DNA from: Blasia pusilla
Taxonomy: Eukaryota; Marchantiophyta; Marchantiopsida; Blasiales
Reading direction: 5' to 3'
Assembly: GCA_050084515.1 (NCBI GenBank)
Contig: CM114273.1
Coordinates: 42,594,001 to 42,658,000, forward strand
DNA: 64,000 bases
Below the pieces are notes generated by a model. It was not told where the DNA came from and searched no databases. It saw nothing but the letters and a program-made list of their open reading frames with translations. The translations under genes were made by a program, and so were the position numbers. Positions within the stretch are counted from its first letter, which is position 1; the number at the start of each line of letters is the position of its first letter. Positions 37,168 to 53,914 of this stretch are shown here, piece after piece.

Positions 37168-38445
37168 TATTTTTAAAATTTCATGTATACTTTCAAAGCA
37201 CCATGGATCTAACCTGCTTTACTCTTGGCTGGAGCCTTTTATATTTGAATAGGATGTCTGTATTTCTTTTCTCCTTAGGACAAATTTTGAATATGTTAAG
37301 GTTATTTGGGGAAAACTCTTACTAGGAGTATGGATATACTAGTAGCATATAGAGCCTTATGATGGTTACCCTCCAAACTTCATAACTTTTAAATGTAGAT
37401 GCTTGGTGATCACGGATAAAAAAAGTTACATATCTTGCTAGTGTTGAGATGAAACAATTCAAGAAGGTGATTAGGACACAAGGCTTTTTTTTTCCCTCCA
37501 ATTACGTGGGGGCATATTTTTAAAATTTTTGTAACTTGCGAGAGACAATCAATTTTCATTTTCTATGATCACAAGAATGTGAAGAAGATATGGCTAAATG
37601 AAAGAAAGTGACCTCTTGGATACGTTAGAGGATTGAAAAGCAGATTTTAAAGATTTGTAATCTAATCAAAGGTATTAAATTCAATTTCTCTTCCATAACT
37701 CAACTTGCTAAAAATCATTCAAAACTAATAGCAAAAGATTAATATTGAAGAAATAAAGAGGAGGAGAGGAAAGAGAAAATATTTCTTTTGGGATTATGAG
37801 AGGGTCAGCTTAAAACTTTTAGGATATTCTCTCTAATAGTTTCCACAATAATATATAGAAAATAAATCTACTTCATTAAATCAGTAATTAAAAAATCATT
37901 TTACGAAATGTTTGCATGATGGGATATTGGGAAGATGTGTGTGCCTCTTCGTGGCCACGGGGAAAAAAGACAAATGGACGCGCTAGTCACATAGTGCTAG
38001 TATTGATTTTTTCTATTTTTTTGCGTATAAACTATTGTATTAAGGCTACGCTATGATATCCCCTACACCATTGTTTATGTGACCCTAAAAATCCAGATTT
38101 TATTCCGCACCTAACGTGTAAATTAATGTTAGTTCTATCATATAATTGAGTTAATAAAGATTTGAACAGAAAGCTGGTTCTTAAAGTAGAAAGAAGTAAC
38201 CCATTAATTTTAATTGAATCAAAAAGTCTAATATTCGTAAATTTCAAAATATGTTTGGAATTTGTATGAAGATATTTCTAAAATTAAATTGATATTTAAC
38301 GTCTATGTATTTTGGATGTTATTTTTCACAATGCTTATCACCATTTATTTATTATTTATATTTATGAAAGGAATCTTCTTCGATTATTTGTATAGATAAA
38401 TCATTTAAATAAAACGAGAGTTTCATAATAAGTTTATGTGTAATA
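37168..38445. other. AT-rich intergenic DNA, no gene seen
   Basis: No coding-like frame or structured repeat that I can support. One stretch near 37940-37990 (GGCCACGGGG, then GCGCTAGT) may be another decayed Helitron right end, but is too weak to call. Confidence 0.4.
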
Positions 38446-38449
38446 TCAT

Positions 38450-39059
38450 TTGACCGGATTTCGCATCCAAGTTTCTAAGGGGGACATGAATGCGAGAAGA
38501 CTGCTAGGCTCGGGAAAACCGGAGCAAACTGCCGGTTCCAGTAGTGACACGTGTGGCTCTCCAGTGGGCCCAATTTCCTTATCGCCAATCGGAGGCATCT
38601 CTGATTGGCCATAGCGTAACATGTGGCGCTCCTTAGGCCTACCTGGCAACGCCCTTTTCCCAGTCCTCCCCCGGCGACTCAAACCTTGCCCTGAAAAGCC
38701 TCTCGGATAACCCGGCGATAGGACGGCGACAAGATCGTTGCCACTTTTGCATGTCTAGGCTGTCTAGCCCGCGCCCAGGCCCGGCGAAACGCGGCAGGCG
38801 CGCCCGCGGCTCCTGCCAGAGCCTGGCGATAGGAAGGCGACGGCTTCCTATCGCCCGACCCATTCTGTATGGATGGATTCTCCGTCTCCCGTCCAAGATA
38901 GAGTCTGGACGTGTAGCGAGGACTTAAAGTGATCGGGAGAGCCGAGGGCGAGGGTGAGCTTCGCTAGAAAGATTGTGCGATCCGGTTTGTTTGTGTGCGG
39001 GTTGTGCGTGTTTGTCTGTGGTTGATTATCGATTGCGGAGCTTGAGAGGAGCGGGAGCT
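38450..39059 (+). promoter_or_regulatory. Promoter and leader of the plastid PGK gene
   Basis: GC content rises sharply from about 38450. It holds a G-box core CACGTG at 38548-38553, an I-box type CTTATC (GATAAG on the other strand) at 38578-38583, CCAAT at 38585-38589 and an inverted CCAAT (ATTGG) at 38604-38608. G-box plus I-box is the usual arrangement in light-regulated photosynthesis genes, which fits a Calvin-cycle enzyme. An inverted repeat follows at 38825-38855. The transcription start is not determined. Confidence 0.55.
38825..38855. repeat. Perfect 12-bp inverted repeat in the PGK 5' region
   Basis: GGCGATAGGAAG (38825-38836) and CTTCCTATCGCC (38844-38855) are exact reverse complements around a 7-base loop. 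A partial copy, GGCGATAGGACGGCGAC, lies about 115 bp upstream. It may be a paired protein-binding site or a leader hairpin, depending on where transcription starts. Confidence 0.75.
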
Positions 39060-41763
39060 ATGGCGTCAACCGTGCTAGCAGCGTCGTCCAGTGCGATTGC
39101 CGCCCGTCTTGCGGGGGCAGAGCTCGGAGTGCAATCTGGATTGAAGGCTACCAGAGTGAGCTTCAGCCTGCGAGCGTCTCCCCTGTTCACGGCATCGGGA
39201 TTGAAAGCGCGATCTGTGAGGAAGCAATCCGTGTTCACGGTCTATGCTGAGGTGCAGAAGACCGAGACCTTGAAAGCTTCGGCTTTGCAGCCCGAGGATG
39301 ATGGCAAGAGCGATGTGCAGAGTTTGGCTGCCAAGGCTTCCGACAGGAAATTGTCGATTGGAGATGTTGACAAGTCGGAGTTCAAGGGAAGGACCGTTTT
39401 TGTTAGAGCTGATCTGAATGTACCTTTGGACGACAAAAGATCAATCACCGATGACACTCGTATCCGGGCCTCTGTTCCCACCATCGAGTACTTGTTGGCC
39501 GCCGGAGCCCGCGTCGTGCTCGCGAGTCATCTCGGTCGCCCGAAGAAGGGACCCGAGGAGAAGTTTAGCCTCAAGCCTGTCGCAGGTATAGACTTGCGGC
39601 GCTCCGATTGCGAATGCATCCCTCTTGCTATTCTTCGGAGTAAAGTTTCTAGAGATGTTCTCTGGAGATTTTCGGTCTTTCCCATTAATTCAGGACCGTG
39701 AGGCTTTGATGAAGTTATTTGGCTCTAAGGGCGGCACTCTCTGGATGCATGTTCTTGGTCTCTGTCACATATGTCACCACGGAAGGCAGATTCGAGCAAT
39801 GTGATTCAGCAAATTAAAAAATGTACGGTGTACGACATGAAGGCAATTGGCGTGAGAACTCACGAATTCCCTTCGATTGTTTGACAGAAAGGTTGGCTCA
39901 AGTTTTGAAGAAAGACGTGAAGTTTGCGCCCGACTCCATTGGACCTGAAGTTGAGGCTTTAATCGGCGACTTGAAGGTACAGTTTAGTTCAGGATGTTAT
40001 CTCGCACTTACTGGCACCATTATTGGTCGTCACACCAGAGTTGCGTTTTGTGCTTCTCAGAACACGTTAATCTGGTGCTGGGTTAGTCTAGTCCTCACTA
40101 GCGATCGTACCTGTTTCAATTTGAGCCAATGCTGTGAAGCTTGCGCACATTCTACTTGCGCGTCAGCCCTTGGAATTTTACCAGATCGCCTCCTCAATAA
40201 GGAGTGGGCGTGTATTCAGGGCAAATGTGCCGTCAAGCTCTCAACAGGGAGTGGGAACTAATTAGGTTTTTCTGTGTTGCATTCAATACCTTCAATTTAT
40301 GTCACAATTGTGATGTTGCAGGAGGGTGAGCTTCTCTTGCTGGAGAACGTCCGATTTTACAAAGAAGAGGAGAAGAACGACATTGAGTTCTCCAAGAAGT
40401 TGGCGAAGAATATTGATTTCTTTGTCAATGATGCTTTCGGCACAGCTCACCGAGCGCACTCCTCCACAGCAGGAATCGCGGACTTTGTTTCCAAGAGGTT
40501 TGCCGGATTTCTTCTGCAGAAGGAGTTGGACTATCTGGGAGGAGCTATCCAGAAACCTGCCAGGCCATTTGTTTCCATAGTAAGTTTGTATTCGTTATCT
40601 TAGCCTCATATTTTATTTCTTGGTGTACGATCCTACGTCAGATTCATGGACTCGGAAATTACAGTTTTTTTAACGCTGGAGTCCTGATTTTTGAAGAGAA
40701 TTTATTCCTAGATGCTGACGATAATGATTGTCTCCAGGTCGGGGGAAGCAAGGTGTCCTCCAAGATTACCGTTATTGAATCGTTGCTGGAGAAATCTGAC
40801 AAGGTTATCTTAGGAGGAGGAATGGTTTTCACCTTCTTCAAGTCACAAGGTTACTCGGTCGGTACATCTCTCGTGGAGGATGACAGCCTTGAGCTCGCAG
40901 TGAAGCTGTCCCAAATCGCCAAAGACAAGGGTGTTGAACTCATTCTCCCAGTTGACATATTATGTGCAGACAAGTTTGCACCAGACGCCAACAGCAAAGT
41001 TGCGGACAAGACTGAAATTCCTGACGGTAATGATGAACGTACAGAAGAAACACTCCCGTCGTTCCCTTTAACGACCACGGGTATTTCACTTGTAGGTTTT
41101 AGTTTACCAATGTTGTAACTTTTCCGAGATCGTCGGATGGGGTGAAGCCAATGCTTCGATGGTTGTGAGCTAATAAAGATGCTGCAACTGACATTCTTGT
41201 TGTTTGGCAACGCAGGGTGGATGGGATTAGACATTGGTCCCAAAGCGATTGAGCAATTCAAGGCAGCGCTTAAGGGTGCTAAGGTGGGAACTTCACCACT
41301 TTACTTTCCGTTGGACTCACCATTTGTTATTTCCCTGAGGAGTCGGGAGAATACCCTTGTCTTCTTTTGGTGAATCTGCATTGCTCCTCTTCAGTGCCCT
41401 TGACGAAGTTAACGTCGGGCTCAAGTATTTATACTTCGGATTTACCTGGACTCTGGAACTGACCTCAATGTTTGTGTCTTGTGTCGCCGGCAGACCGTTT
41501 TGTGGAACGGACCCATGGGTGTTTTCGAGTTCGACCAGTTCTCAAAGGGCACATACGCCGTCGCTAACAGCCTTGCTGACCTTACCGATGAAGGCGCCAT
41601 TACCATCATTGGTGGAGGGGACTCTGTTGCAGCCGTGGAGAAGGCCAAGTTGGCAGGTAGGATGAGCCATGTGTCCACAGGAGGTGGTGCGAGTCTGGAA
41701 CTTTTGGAAGGCAAGATTTTGCCTGGTGTTGCCGTTTTGGACGATGCACGAATCCACGCCTAG
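39060..41763 (+). CDS. PGK: Phosphoglycerate kinase, chloroplast precursor (6 exons)
   Basis: Exons 39060-39585, 39888-39976, 40322-40579, 40738-41026, 41216-41283 and 41494-41763 join in frame to 499 residues; all introns are GT-AG. The first ~65-75 residues are Ala/Ser/Arg-rich and lack acidic residues at the very start, as in plastid transit peptides; an in-frame upstream ATG at 38973 would spoil this, so 39060 is preferred. PGK hallmarks are RADLNVPL (116-123), SHLGRP (156-161), [13 protein letters not shown] (241-253), [10 protein letters not shown] (414-423), [11 protein letters not shown] (450-460) and [13 protein letters not shown] (471-483). The enzyme transfers phosphate between ATP and 3-phosphoglycerate; in plastids it works in the Calvin cycle. 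No key residue is missing, and the gene looks functional. The final VLDDARIHA is a usual plant ending. Confidence 0.95.
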
Positions 41764-42229
41764 ATTCTATCTTCATTTATCTCTTACGATTTGAATAAGC
41801 GTGTCCATTGTAAATTTCGGACTCAGTCTCACTTCCCGCATCACATGTCTAATCCCGTGGCCTTTTGTCGCAAGGCATCCTGGCAACTTTACAACAGACC
41901 AGAACCTTTCTCCCGGTTTCGTAGTGTAGAACGATACCCTAGCTGTAGCAATGGAAGAGCTCTCTGTAGACGAGAGAGAACGATTGAAGTTATGGATCTG
42001 TTGCTGTGATCATGAAACTCAAATCAGGCACTTTGTGATAGACGATGTGGATATGTATTTTATTGTTTAGCTGTTCCAAACTGTCATTTACGCTTACGGC
42101 TCTCAATAACCACAATAATTCTTTGGAGCCAAAAATTCACTCCAATGTTCCTGCGACGCCTCTTCTTTCCAGTCGTCCGTGGTTGTAAAAGGCCGTGTAT
42201 TGAATATGTTCTGATTTGCCCGACAGAGT

Positions 42230-42332
42230 GTGTAGCCCGCCTTTAAACACGGTATTGCTCCTGTGAATGCTTTCGATTTGAGGTAGTAAGTAAAATTTGG
42301 AGTGGTAAGATAGGGAAGAAGGCGGGCTACAC
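42230..42332. repeat. 14-bp inverted repeat, 75-bp spacer
   Basis: GTGTAGCCCGCCTT (42230-42243) and AAGGCGGGCTACAC (42319-42332) are exact reverse complements. It could be a MITE-like unit of about 103 bp or an RNA hairpin in the PGK 3' region. No target duplication is evident. Confidence 0.65.
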
Positions 42333-42551
42333 GAAAGAGAGTCCATCTTTTTCCCAAAAAAGCCTTTCCTGTCCAACAGAAGATAGTAAAACTGCTCCCA
42401 AGAGAATCGGAAATAATCGAGAAACGAAAATAATGCTCAGTGACCACACTTCAGAGTATGCCAAGAGGGATGACGTTCCCACCTGACGTACTGCTAAATG
42501 ATATTGTACCGTTCTCTGGAGACTCCGAATGTGATGCTCTTCGATAAAAAC

Positions 42552-42588
42552 GTGTGATGGAAAACCCATAGGGGGTTTTCCATCACAC
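42552..42588. repeat. Perfect 16-bp hairpin near the 3' end of the non-LTR element
   Basis: GTGTGATGGAAAACCC (42552-42567) and GGGTTTTCCATCACAC (42573-42588) are exact reverse complements with a 5-base loop. On the minus strand it lies about 180 bases after the stop of the retrotransposon, so it could be a 3' UTR structure used in RNA recognition. Confidence 0.75.
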
Positions 42589-42768
42589 AAGTACAAAAGA
42601 GGGGGACTCAAGGAGTCAAAACCTCAAGGCCACAATAAGACCAGAAAAGGAAGAAGAGGCATTCCCCCCCTAACTATGAAACCCACCAACAGCAGAGACA
42701 ATATCAGCAACAACAAGAGAGCTATGACTATTACGAAGTGGGCCTCTAGCGCCGGCGTCTCCCGCGGT

Positions 42769-45746
42769 CTAAGCCCATCGGAAAAGCCCATTAGCCTGGG
42801 GGCGCTGCAATGCTATGGAGACCCGCTGCCTACAATAGAGAATCGCAATAACTAAGGACAACCCATTTTTCGATTGGAGATGATGGGCGCAATCCGTAAG
42901 GAACGAGTCAAACCTCTCCCCCATAGCCCCATACATCTCTATGGCCAGGGGGATGAAGATGTGTCCCTCGTGAAGTCGATTGTAGATATGTGTCTTCTTC
43001 ACCGCCGCCGCTCCTTGGGCCACCACTTGGGCTCGCATTGCCTCCCGCGTAGGATCTGTAACTACCACGTCCACCACCACCACCACCTTAGCCTCTCGTG
43101 TCATATAAAGATCAGCTCGAATAAGGGAATCCCGCGTGGAGTAGTGCCTCTCTCTCTGCACATGGAAGCCACTCTCCCGAGCAATACTCAACATGATATC
43201 CCGCACTGCATCGTGAGTGGCTATCCTCTCACCCCCAACTGGACAGCGTGCCAAATGCACACCAAGTGGATCCACGCTCCGGCGACACTCGCAGTGTGTC
43301 GAACCAACCACCGATGGTTGGGGGAGGCCCAAGCGGAACCGCATTGCTATGGTATAGGGAAGTGGTGCGATACGGAAAGCCGAGAGAAGGGGGCACGCCC
43401 CTACCCATGAGCCTGCCCCCTTTCCGGAGCAAGAGCGAATACGGGCCCTAACCTCCATGGGGATATTCCCGTCAGACATAGTGCCTCTAAAAACTGCCTC
43501 AAAGTGGGCTTCCATCAAGGAAGATTGGAGCCCAGGATCGACCGGAGGTAACTAAGGAGGAGAAAGTGGGGAGAACGGCTCTGGCCTCAACTCGAAGGGA
43601 ATCTCTACAAGCTGTGAGTGAAGACTGAAGTGGGAAAGAGCCATCCTCAACCTGGGAGACGTAGTGTAGAAGGAGCGGTCTATCTCTAATAAAAAATCGG
43701 GAGCAAAGGAGGGGTGCCACTGTGGCCCAACTCCCTAAAAAAGCGGAGGGCGCCACTAACTCGGTCGAGAGAAGACCTACTCCACCAAAAGAAATCGGCC
43801 AAGAGGCATGTCTACGAGCTAACTCCCCCATGGGGCACTCTAAGGAGCCGGGTCCTAGAAGATCCCCAAACACCTGCATGAGCTTCCTATCAAAGGTTCT
43901 ATATAGGGAAGAAAGGTGACTAGATGTCCAGACCGTTCTAGTGAGGTAACCAGGTCTACGAGCAAAACAAGAAGAGATAATGCCAAAGGCGACTTGAGGG
44001 TCACCAATCCTCGTAAGATCATCAACGTCGAGAAGATCCTCGGTAAGAGCCGCCGCCACGAAACTCGATACAAAGTCCTGGCTCCCGAGCGGGACTCCCA
44101 AGACTCGAAGCCCTCCAACAGGTCGGAAGAACCCGTCGGGTAAATGTAGATCATCACGTAGGCTTGATGGAGACCAAGCCTTGCACTTTCCCACCATCAC
44201 CGCCAAGCCGACACGTGCCAACTGTGCTGAAAAGTGCTCAAATGCAGGGACAACCAGATCTCCAGGACCAACAATATGAGTATCATCTGCCAACGAAGGG
44301 AACATGCAACCCGAGAAAGCCTCCACTGTAGAAAGAACCGCTCGGTAATGAGCCACAGCAAACAACGCGCCACCTAGAGGGTCACCCTGAGCGAGTCCCG
44401 TAGCGGGACTCCAAGACCGTGACCTCCTCCTTGAATCGACCATGGTGGAAATAGAGGGCCGAAGGGGCCCCATAGAAAGCCTGCACAAAGGGAATGAGGC
44501 TCGCCATGGGGCCACCCACGTCCCTCAACTCTGTGAATATAGTAGCCCGAGATACTGAGTTGAAGGCGTTCTCCACGTCCACTTGGAGAACCACCCACTC
44601 TGGATGTACATCTAGACAAGCCCTCAAACCTAAGGCAACCGTCTCACATCCGGCTGGCGTGGCAACTCCAAACTGATGCGGACTCAGATGTGACTGGAAA
44701 GCCTCACGGAATTGCAAAGCGAGAGTACGACTCACCGACCGCAAGAGCACCTCACCTATGGCAATCGGACGGATACCACCACCCTCCTTCGACAACACCA
44801 AAAGTCGCCCGGCCCCTAATACTTGGGCCACTGCTGTTGGCACTCTCCCTTGAGCTAGGTGAGAGGCAACCTGAAGCAACTCGGAGAAGCCGCTAGCGAT
44901 GTCCTCGGAAGGAAAGCAATCACGAAGGTGTTCGTACATCATACCAGACAAACCTCCGGCCGCAATCCTCAGAGAACGTCCGAGTGCCCGTGCAAAGAGG
45001 GACGGGTCAAGGCATATAGCCGTATCAGGATGGAAGTCACGTGCAAAAGTTGGAATGTCAACCGCTGGATGAGGATGTAGCCTCCGGAGGGCATCGATGG
45101 TAACAGCTGAAGAAGGAGCCATGTCCATCGGGCGAAGAGCACATGCAGCTTGCAAGTACTCACAGGCTAGTCCCAGTGTCCTACATCGTCGCAACCTGGC
45201 TGCTACAAGATCCTCCGCCGGGAAACCAAGTGAACTGCTACCTCTGGAAAATGCCACAAACTCACTCTGCAGAGACTCCCAATCACCTCCTCGAAAGCGT
45301 CTCAGACGTGCCACAACCTCTCTATGACCGGCCTTCCCTCCCTGAGTGTAAAGAAGACGCCATCGTGGAAGGAGAAGTAGTAGGTACCAAGAGAGCTCAT
45401 CCTTAGGATCAAGAGCGATCCTAGCTAGGGGAAGGAGGAATGCATGGCGGAGGTCATCCCGAATAGCATGGGGGATCCTATGGAACAACCTCGGGCAGGG
45501 AAAATGGGTCTCGAAGAGACCTATAATGCTGCCCTGGTGGGACCTCAACCACTCCCATGCCTCAGGAGGGGGCGATGATGCGGGAAGCACCGGAGAGCAT
45601 CCATGGTCGACAGGAGGGACCACCCATCCAAATCTATCAAAGTTAGGATGTTTAGCCGCTAAGTGGTTCCGAATTCCTGAACGAGTGAAGAATTCGGGAC
45701 AACATGGGCATTTAGTATCCCGACTAGATGACCCATGGGTCCCCAC
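42769..45746 (-). pseudogene. Non-LTR retrotransposon ORF: zinc finger, RT, restriction-like endonuclease
   Basis: Reading starts at 45746. A C2H2 finger (CPCC, then H-X4-H; residues 13-33) is followed by a long linker. RT blocks then include LSKEGGGIRPIAIGEVLLR, LSPHQFGVATPAGCETVALG, LQVDVENAFNSVSR, GLAQGDPLGG and LADDTHIVG (the catalytic ADD near 44285). The C-terminal part has a Cys/His knuckle (CEC, H, C) with THD, then RADLYM and a VVDVVVTDPT strand. That arrangement matches the restriction-like endonuclease of R2/CRE/NeSL-type elements rather than the APE endonuclease of plant L1 elements. Two frameshifts (about 44400 and 43520) break the frame, so this copy is inactive, but otherwise it is well preserved, hence fairly young. 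Confidence 0.75.
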
Positions 45747-46707
45747 ATAGGGAGCCGATGCGGATCAAGGCATGGATGCAACTCACCAAGAAGAGGACAT
45801 GGCCCCCTCCAATAAAATCGTGCGACAATCCCCCGTCAATAACAGTCCTATCATCCCCATTCGAACAAGCGGTCATGGCAAACAACTCTCTTCCCGTCCA
45901 CGATAATGCTCCCTCTAACATAAACTCTCACCTACCGACATCACCTAGGACTTCTAGTCTCAACCCCCTCCCAAAAACGAACTCATGAATACCTAGAGTT
46001 GCTAAGAGTGTGAAAAGATCATGGGCCAATGGAGATAAAATAGATGAGAAGAAAGGTGTATCTACGAGAGGGGTAACAAATACAAACGTGAATCGAACCA
46101 AAATGAGAAGCAAATACGACAAACAAGGAAGGACTTGGGAAAGGAGGGGAAGGGTGGGTGAATAGAGGACGTTACCTTGGGAAATTTCTCCAAATGACAA
46201 TAAGCAAAGCCCTAATACTCACATTTGGAACCCTAATATGAACCGAATTCTACAAAGGTGAATAAAAATAAAAATACTTCACGTCATGCATCAAGGTCCG
46301 GATCAAAACGAAGCCCTCGTCACACTCTCCGTTTCGATATGTAGCACGTCCCTTCTCTTCCCCGCCGCCCACCGTTCTCCCTCCCGCCATCCCCGTCCAT
46401 GCCTCCCGCAGTCACCGCCCAAACTACGCGAGTCGTCGTCCCCACATGACATGTGTACATGAAAATTCGCTGCCTCCAGCGCTGCGGACCGTCATTACGA
46501 AAATGGGCCCGTTTTGTCGTTCTCTGGAGGAAGCCAGAGCATGCAAGTTCTCTACGTACGAAAAACAATGTTTAGGATCAAAATCCGTGGAAAAGGTAAT
46601 GAGGCACAAATATTTTGAAACCGTCCTAACCATCTAGACTATCCATGTATGAATTATTCTCTTCTCTACCCATCGCAGTTCACGGAGGCCGCACGATGGT
46701 TGCCTTA
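45747..46707. other. 5' flank of the non-LTR element; no gene
   Basis: It probably includes the 5' UTR of the minus-strand retrotransposon. No coding-like frame is supported. A GC-richer stretch lies at 46320-46500, without recognised content. Confidence 0.35.
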
Positions 46708-47642
46708 ATAGTAAATTTTTGCCCCATTGCACGGATCAGCGAAAGTAGGTGTATGGGGTGAGATGAATGGGAATGAGAGACTAGTGGAGGATGATAATGT
46801 GAAAGGACTAGACGAGAGATGTTTACATTTTATTTTATTATTTGCGGGAAAATTAATTTATTCTACTTTCAATCCCCATTGTTCAATAAGAGAACAAAAA
46901 CTAATGATAATTTTTTTCCCAAAAGAGGGATAAATTTCTTCTCCCAATCTAACTTGAAAATTTAAAATAATCTAGAAAAAATGTGTCTTTGATTATTTTG
47001 AACAATAATTCTTGTCCCATAAATTTATTATCCTTTCCATTTTTTCCCGAAGGACACATTAATTTTCCCTCAAAACTAAACTTTAAATTCATGTTTGTCA
47101 AAATTTTAAATTTTTAAATGAGAAAAGATAGTAAAACGAAAAAAGATTCTAAAAGATTTCATAGGGAAAGATGTTTGAATTTATTAATGTGAAAAAATAA
47201 ACAAAATAATATCAATTTAAAAACCTTTTCCATTTTTTTTCTTAGTATAGGGTAAAATTAAAAGAAGAAACTTCATAGGTTTCATTAATTCATTGGTTCT
47301 TCAAAGTGAGCTAACGCCTTTAATAGCATGATTTTAGTGTCCTAATGATTGACCTTAGTTAGCTGATGGATTTGGATGATCTCAAGTGAGAAGCAATACG
47401 AGTACCTTTGAAAGTGCCAAGAGACACGTACTCATTAAGGTGTTGCCCTAAGTTTTGGATATCGTTCTACACTATTTTGAATTACACATAATTCTTATGG
47501 ATACATATGATTTGATATGTTAATTCAATTTTGAGGGATCCCATTTGTTGAGATGATAAGCGATCTTATTGGTTGTAAGGATTTGGTGTCAGTAGGAAAA
47601 GTGTTTCAAACTTGAACGAGCACTCTCCAATAATAATATAGA
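46708..47642 (-). mobile_element. Non-autonomous Helitron-like element (copy B)
   Basis: On the minus strand it starts TCTATATTATTATTGGAGAG and ends with CCGTGCAATGGGGC and AAAAATTTACTATT, a decayed hairpin and CTRR-type end. Its interior is collinear with copy A at 29405-30110, for example CCCAATCTAACTTGAAA and TATAGGGTAAAATTAAA. About 935 bp, with no long coding frame. The left flank base is G, not A, so one boundary may be off by a few bases. Confidence 0.6.
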
Positions 47643-52964
<5,322 letters not shown>

Positions 52965-53606
52965 TGTCGTGCGCATACACATCGCTACACAATATACATC
53001 GTTGTCACCGAACACACACACAAACACGCACGATCCCATGCTAACTCATGGCATCCAAACAACGAGACAAGAAGTACCAAAATATCTCCAATAAAGTAAG
53101 ATCCAATCTCTCTCTACACCATCTCACACCATAGCTCTCAAAGGTGTGCACTCTCTTTCATATCAAACCAAACCCACTCTCCTAATGAGAGGTTGGGTTA
53201 CACTCACAAGGCAAGGGATCATAGCTCCGCCGCCTCATGCCAAGAGGTTCAACAAAGAGAGAATAAGCTCTCAAGCTCTCTCTCCTTGGGATATATACCC
53301 CTCTCCTCTCCCAAGCTCTCTCCACGGTAACCTATTCTCCCAAGTCATCACCTTGGCTCTTGACCTGATGTAGGAGGTCAAGGGCCACTTACCAAAAATA
53401 GAAAGTCGATCATATACTTAAAATGATACTTACCTAAAATAGTAAGTTCCTCAATATGGCTCCAAACGAGCCAAAACAAAGGGGAAACCTGCTCTCTCAG
53501 GTTTCCCGGGGCCTCAGCAGGTCATCCTCAATCTCCTAGGCCTGTCCTCCACTACTCTTGAAGATGCTCTACTAGATCTCACCGATCTATCCTAAAGGAC
53601 GTGATA
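52965..53606 (-). mobile_element. 3' LTR of gypsy copy 2
   Basis: It is similar over its whole length to the solo LTR at 1095-1739 in inverted orientation. On the minus strand it starts TATCACGTCCTTTAGG (TG decayed to TA) and ends GCGCACGACA. It lies just downstream of the integrase of copy 2. Length 642 bp. Confidence 0.75.
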
Positions 53607-53608
53607 GC

Positions 53609-53735
53609 TGTCGTGCGTATACACATTGCTACACAATATACATCGCTGTTACCGAACACACACACAAACACGCACGATCCCATGCTAACTTATGGCATCC
53701 AAACAACGAGACAAGAAGTACCAAAATATCTCCAA
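53609..53735 (-). repeat. Extra copy of the LTR tail directly before the 3' LTR
   Basis: This 127-bp segment repeats the last part of the LTR (TTGGAGATATTTTGGTACTT to GCACGACA) with few differences. It is preceded by the purine run AAGGGGGCGA, a likely polypurine tract. A diverged version of the same arrangement is seen at 29061-29190 in copy 3. Confidence 0.7.
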
Positions 53736-53914
53736 TCGCCCCCTTAGCTAGTGGTTAGGTCCCTCTAACTCCAGATAGCCATCTATCCCTACCTACCATG
53801 ACATACATCTCTCGGACGCTAAGAGCAAGAAGGCCGGGTGCTCATGTGGCCCCATCGTCAATCGCCTTCCTGTCATCCAAGTCCGAGAAAAAGTCGGGAT
53901 CGAAATCTACCTAG

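Larger units (their letters stand above)
41764..42768. other. PGK 3' flank and end of the downstream non-LTR element
   Basis: An AATAAG near 41795 could serve as a polyadenylation signal for PGK. The 3' end of the minus-strand non-LTR element probably lies within 42500-42768, but no poly(A)-like tail marks it. Two inverted repeats occur (listed separately). No further gene is supported. Confidence 0.4.

Noticed and set aside
42103-42447. 114-codon minus-strand frame downstream of PGK
   Set aside because: No family resemblance. It overlaps the 14-bp inverted repeat and probably lies in untranslated or flanking DNA.
42874-43410. 178-codon plus-strand frame opposite the non-LTR element
   Set aside because: Mirror frame of the endonuclease part of the minus-strand retrotransposon; His-rich runs come from the antisense of Val codons.
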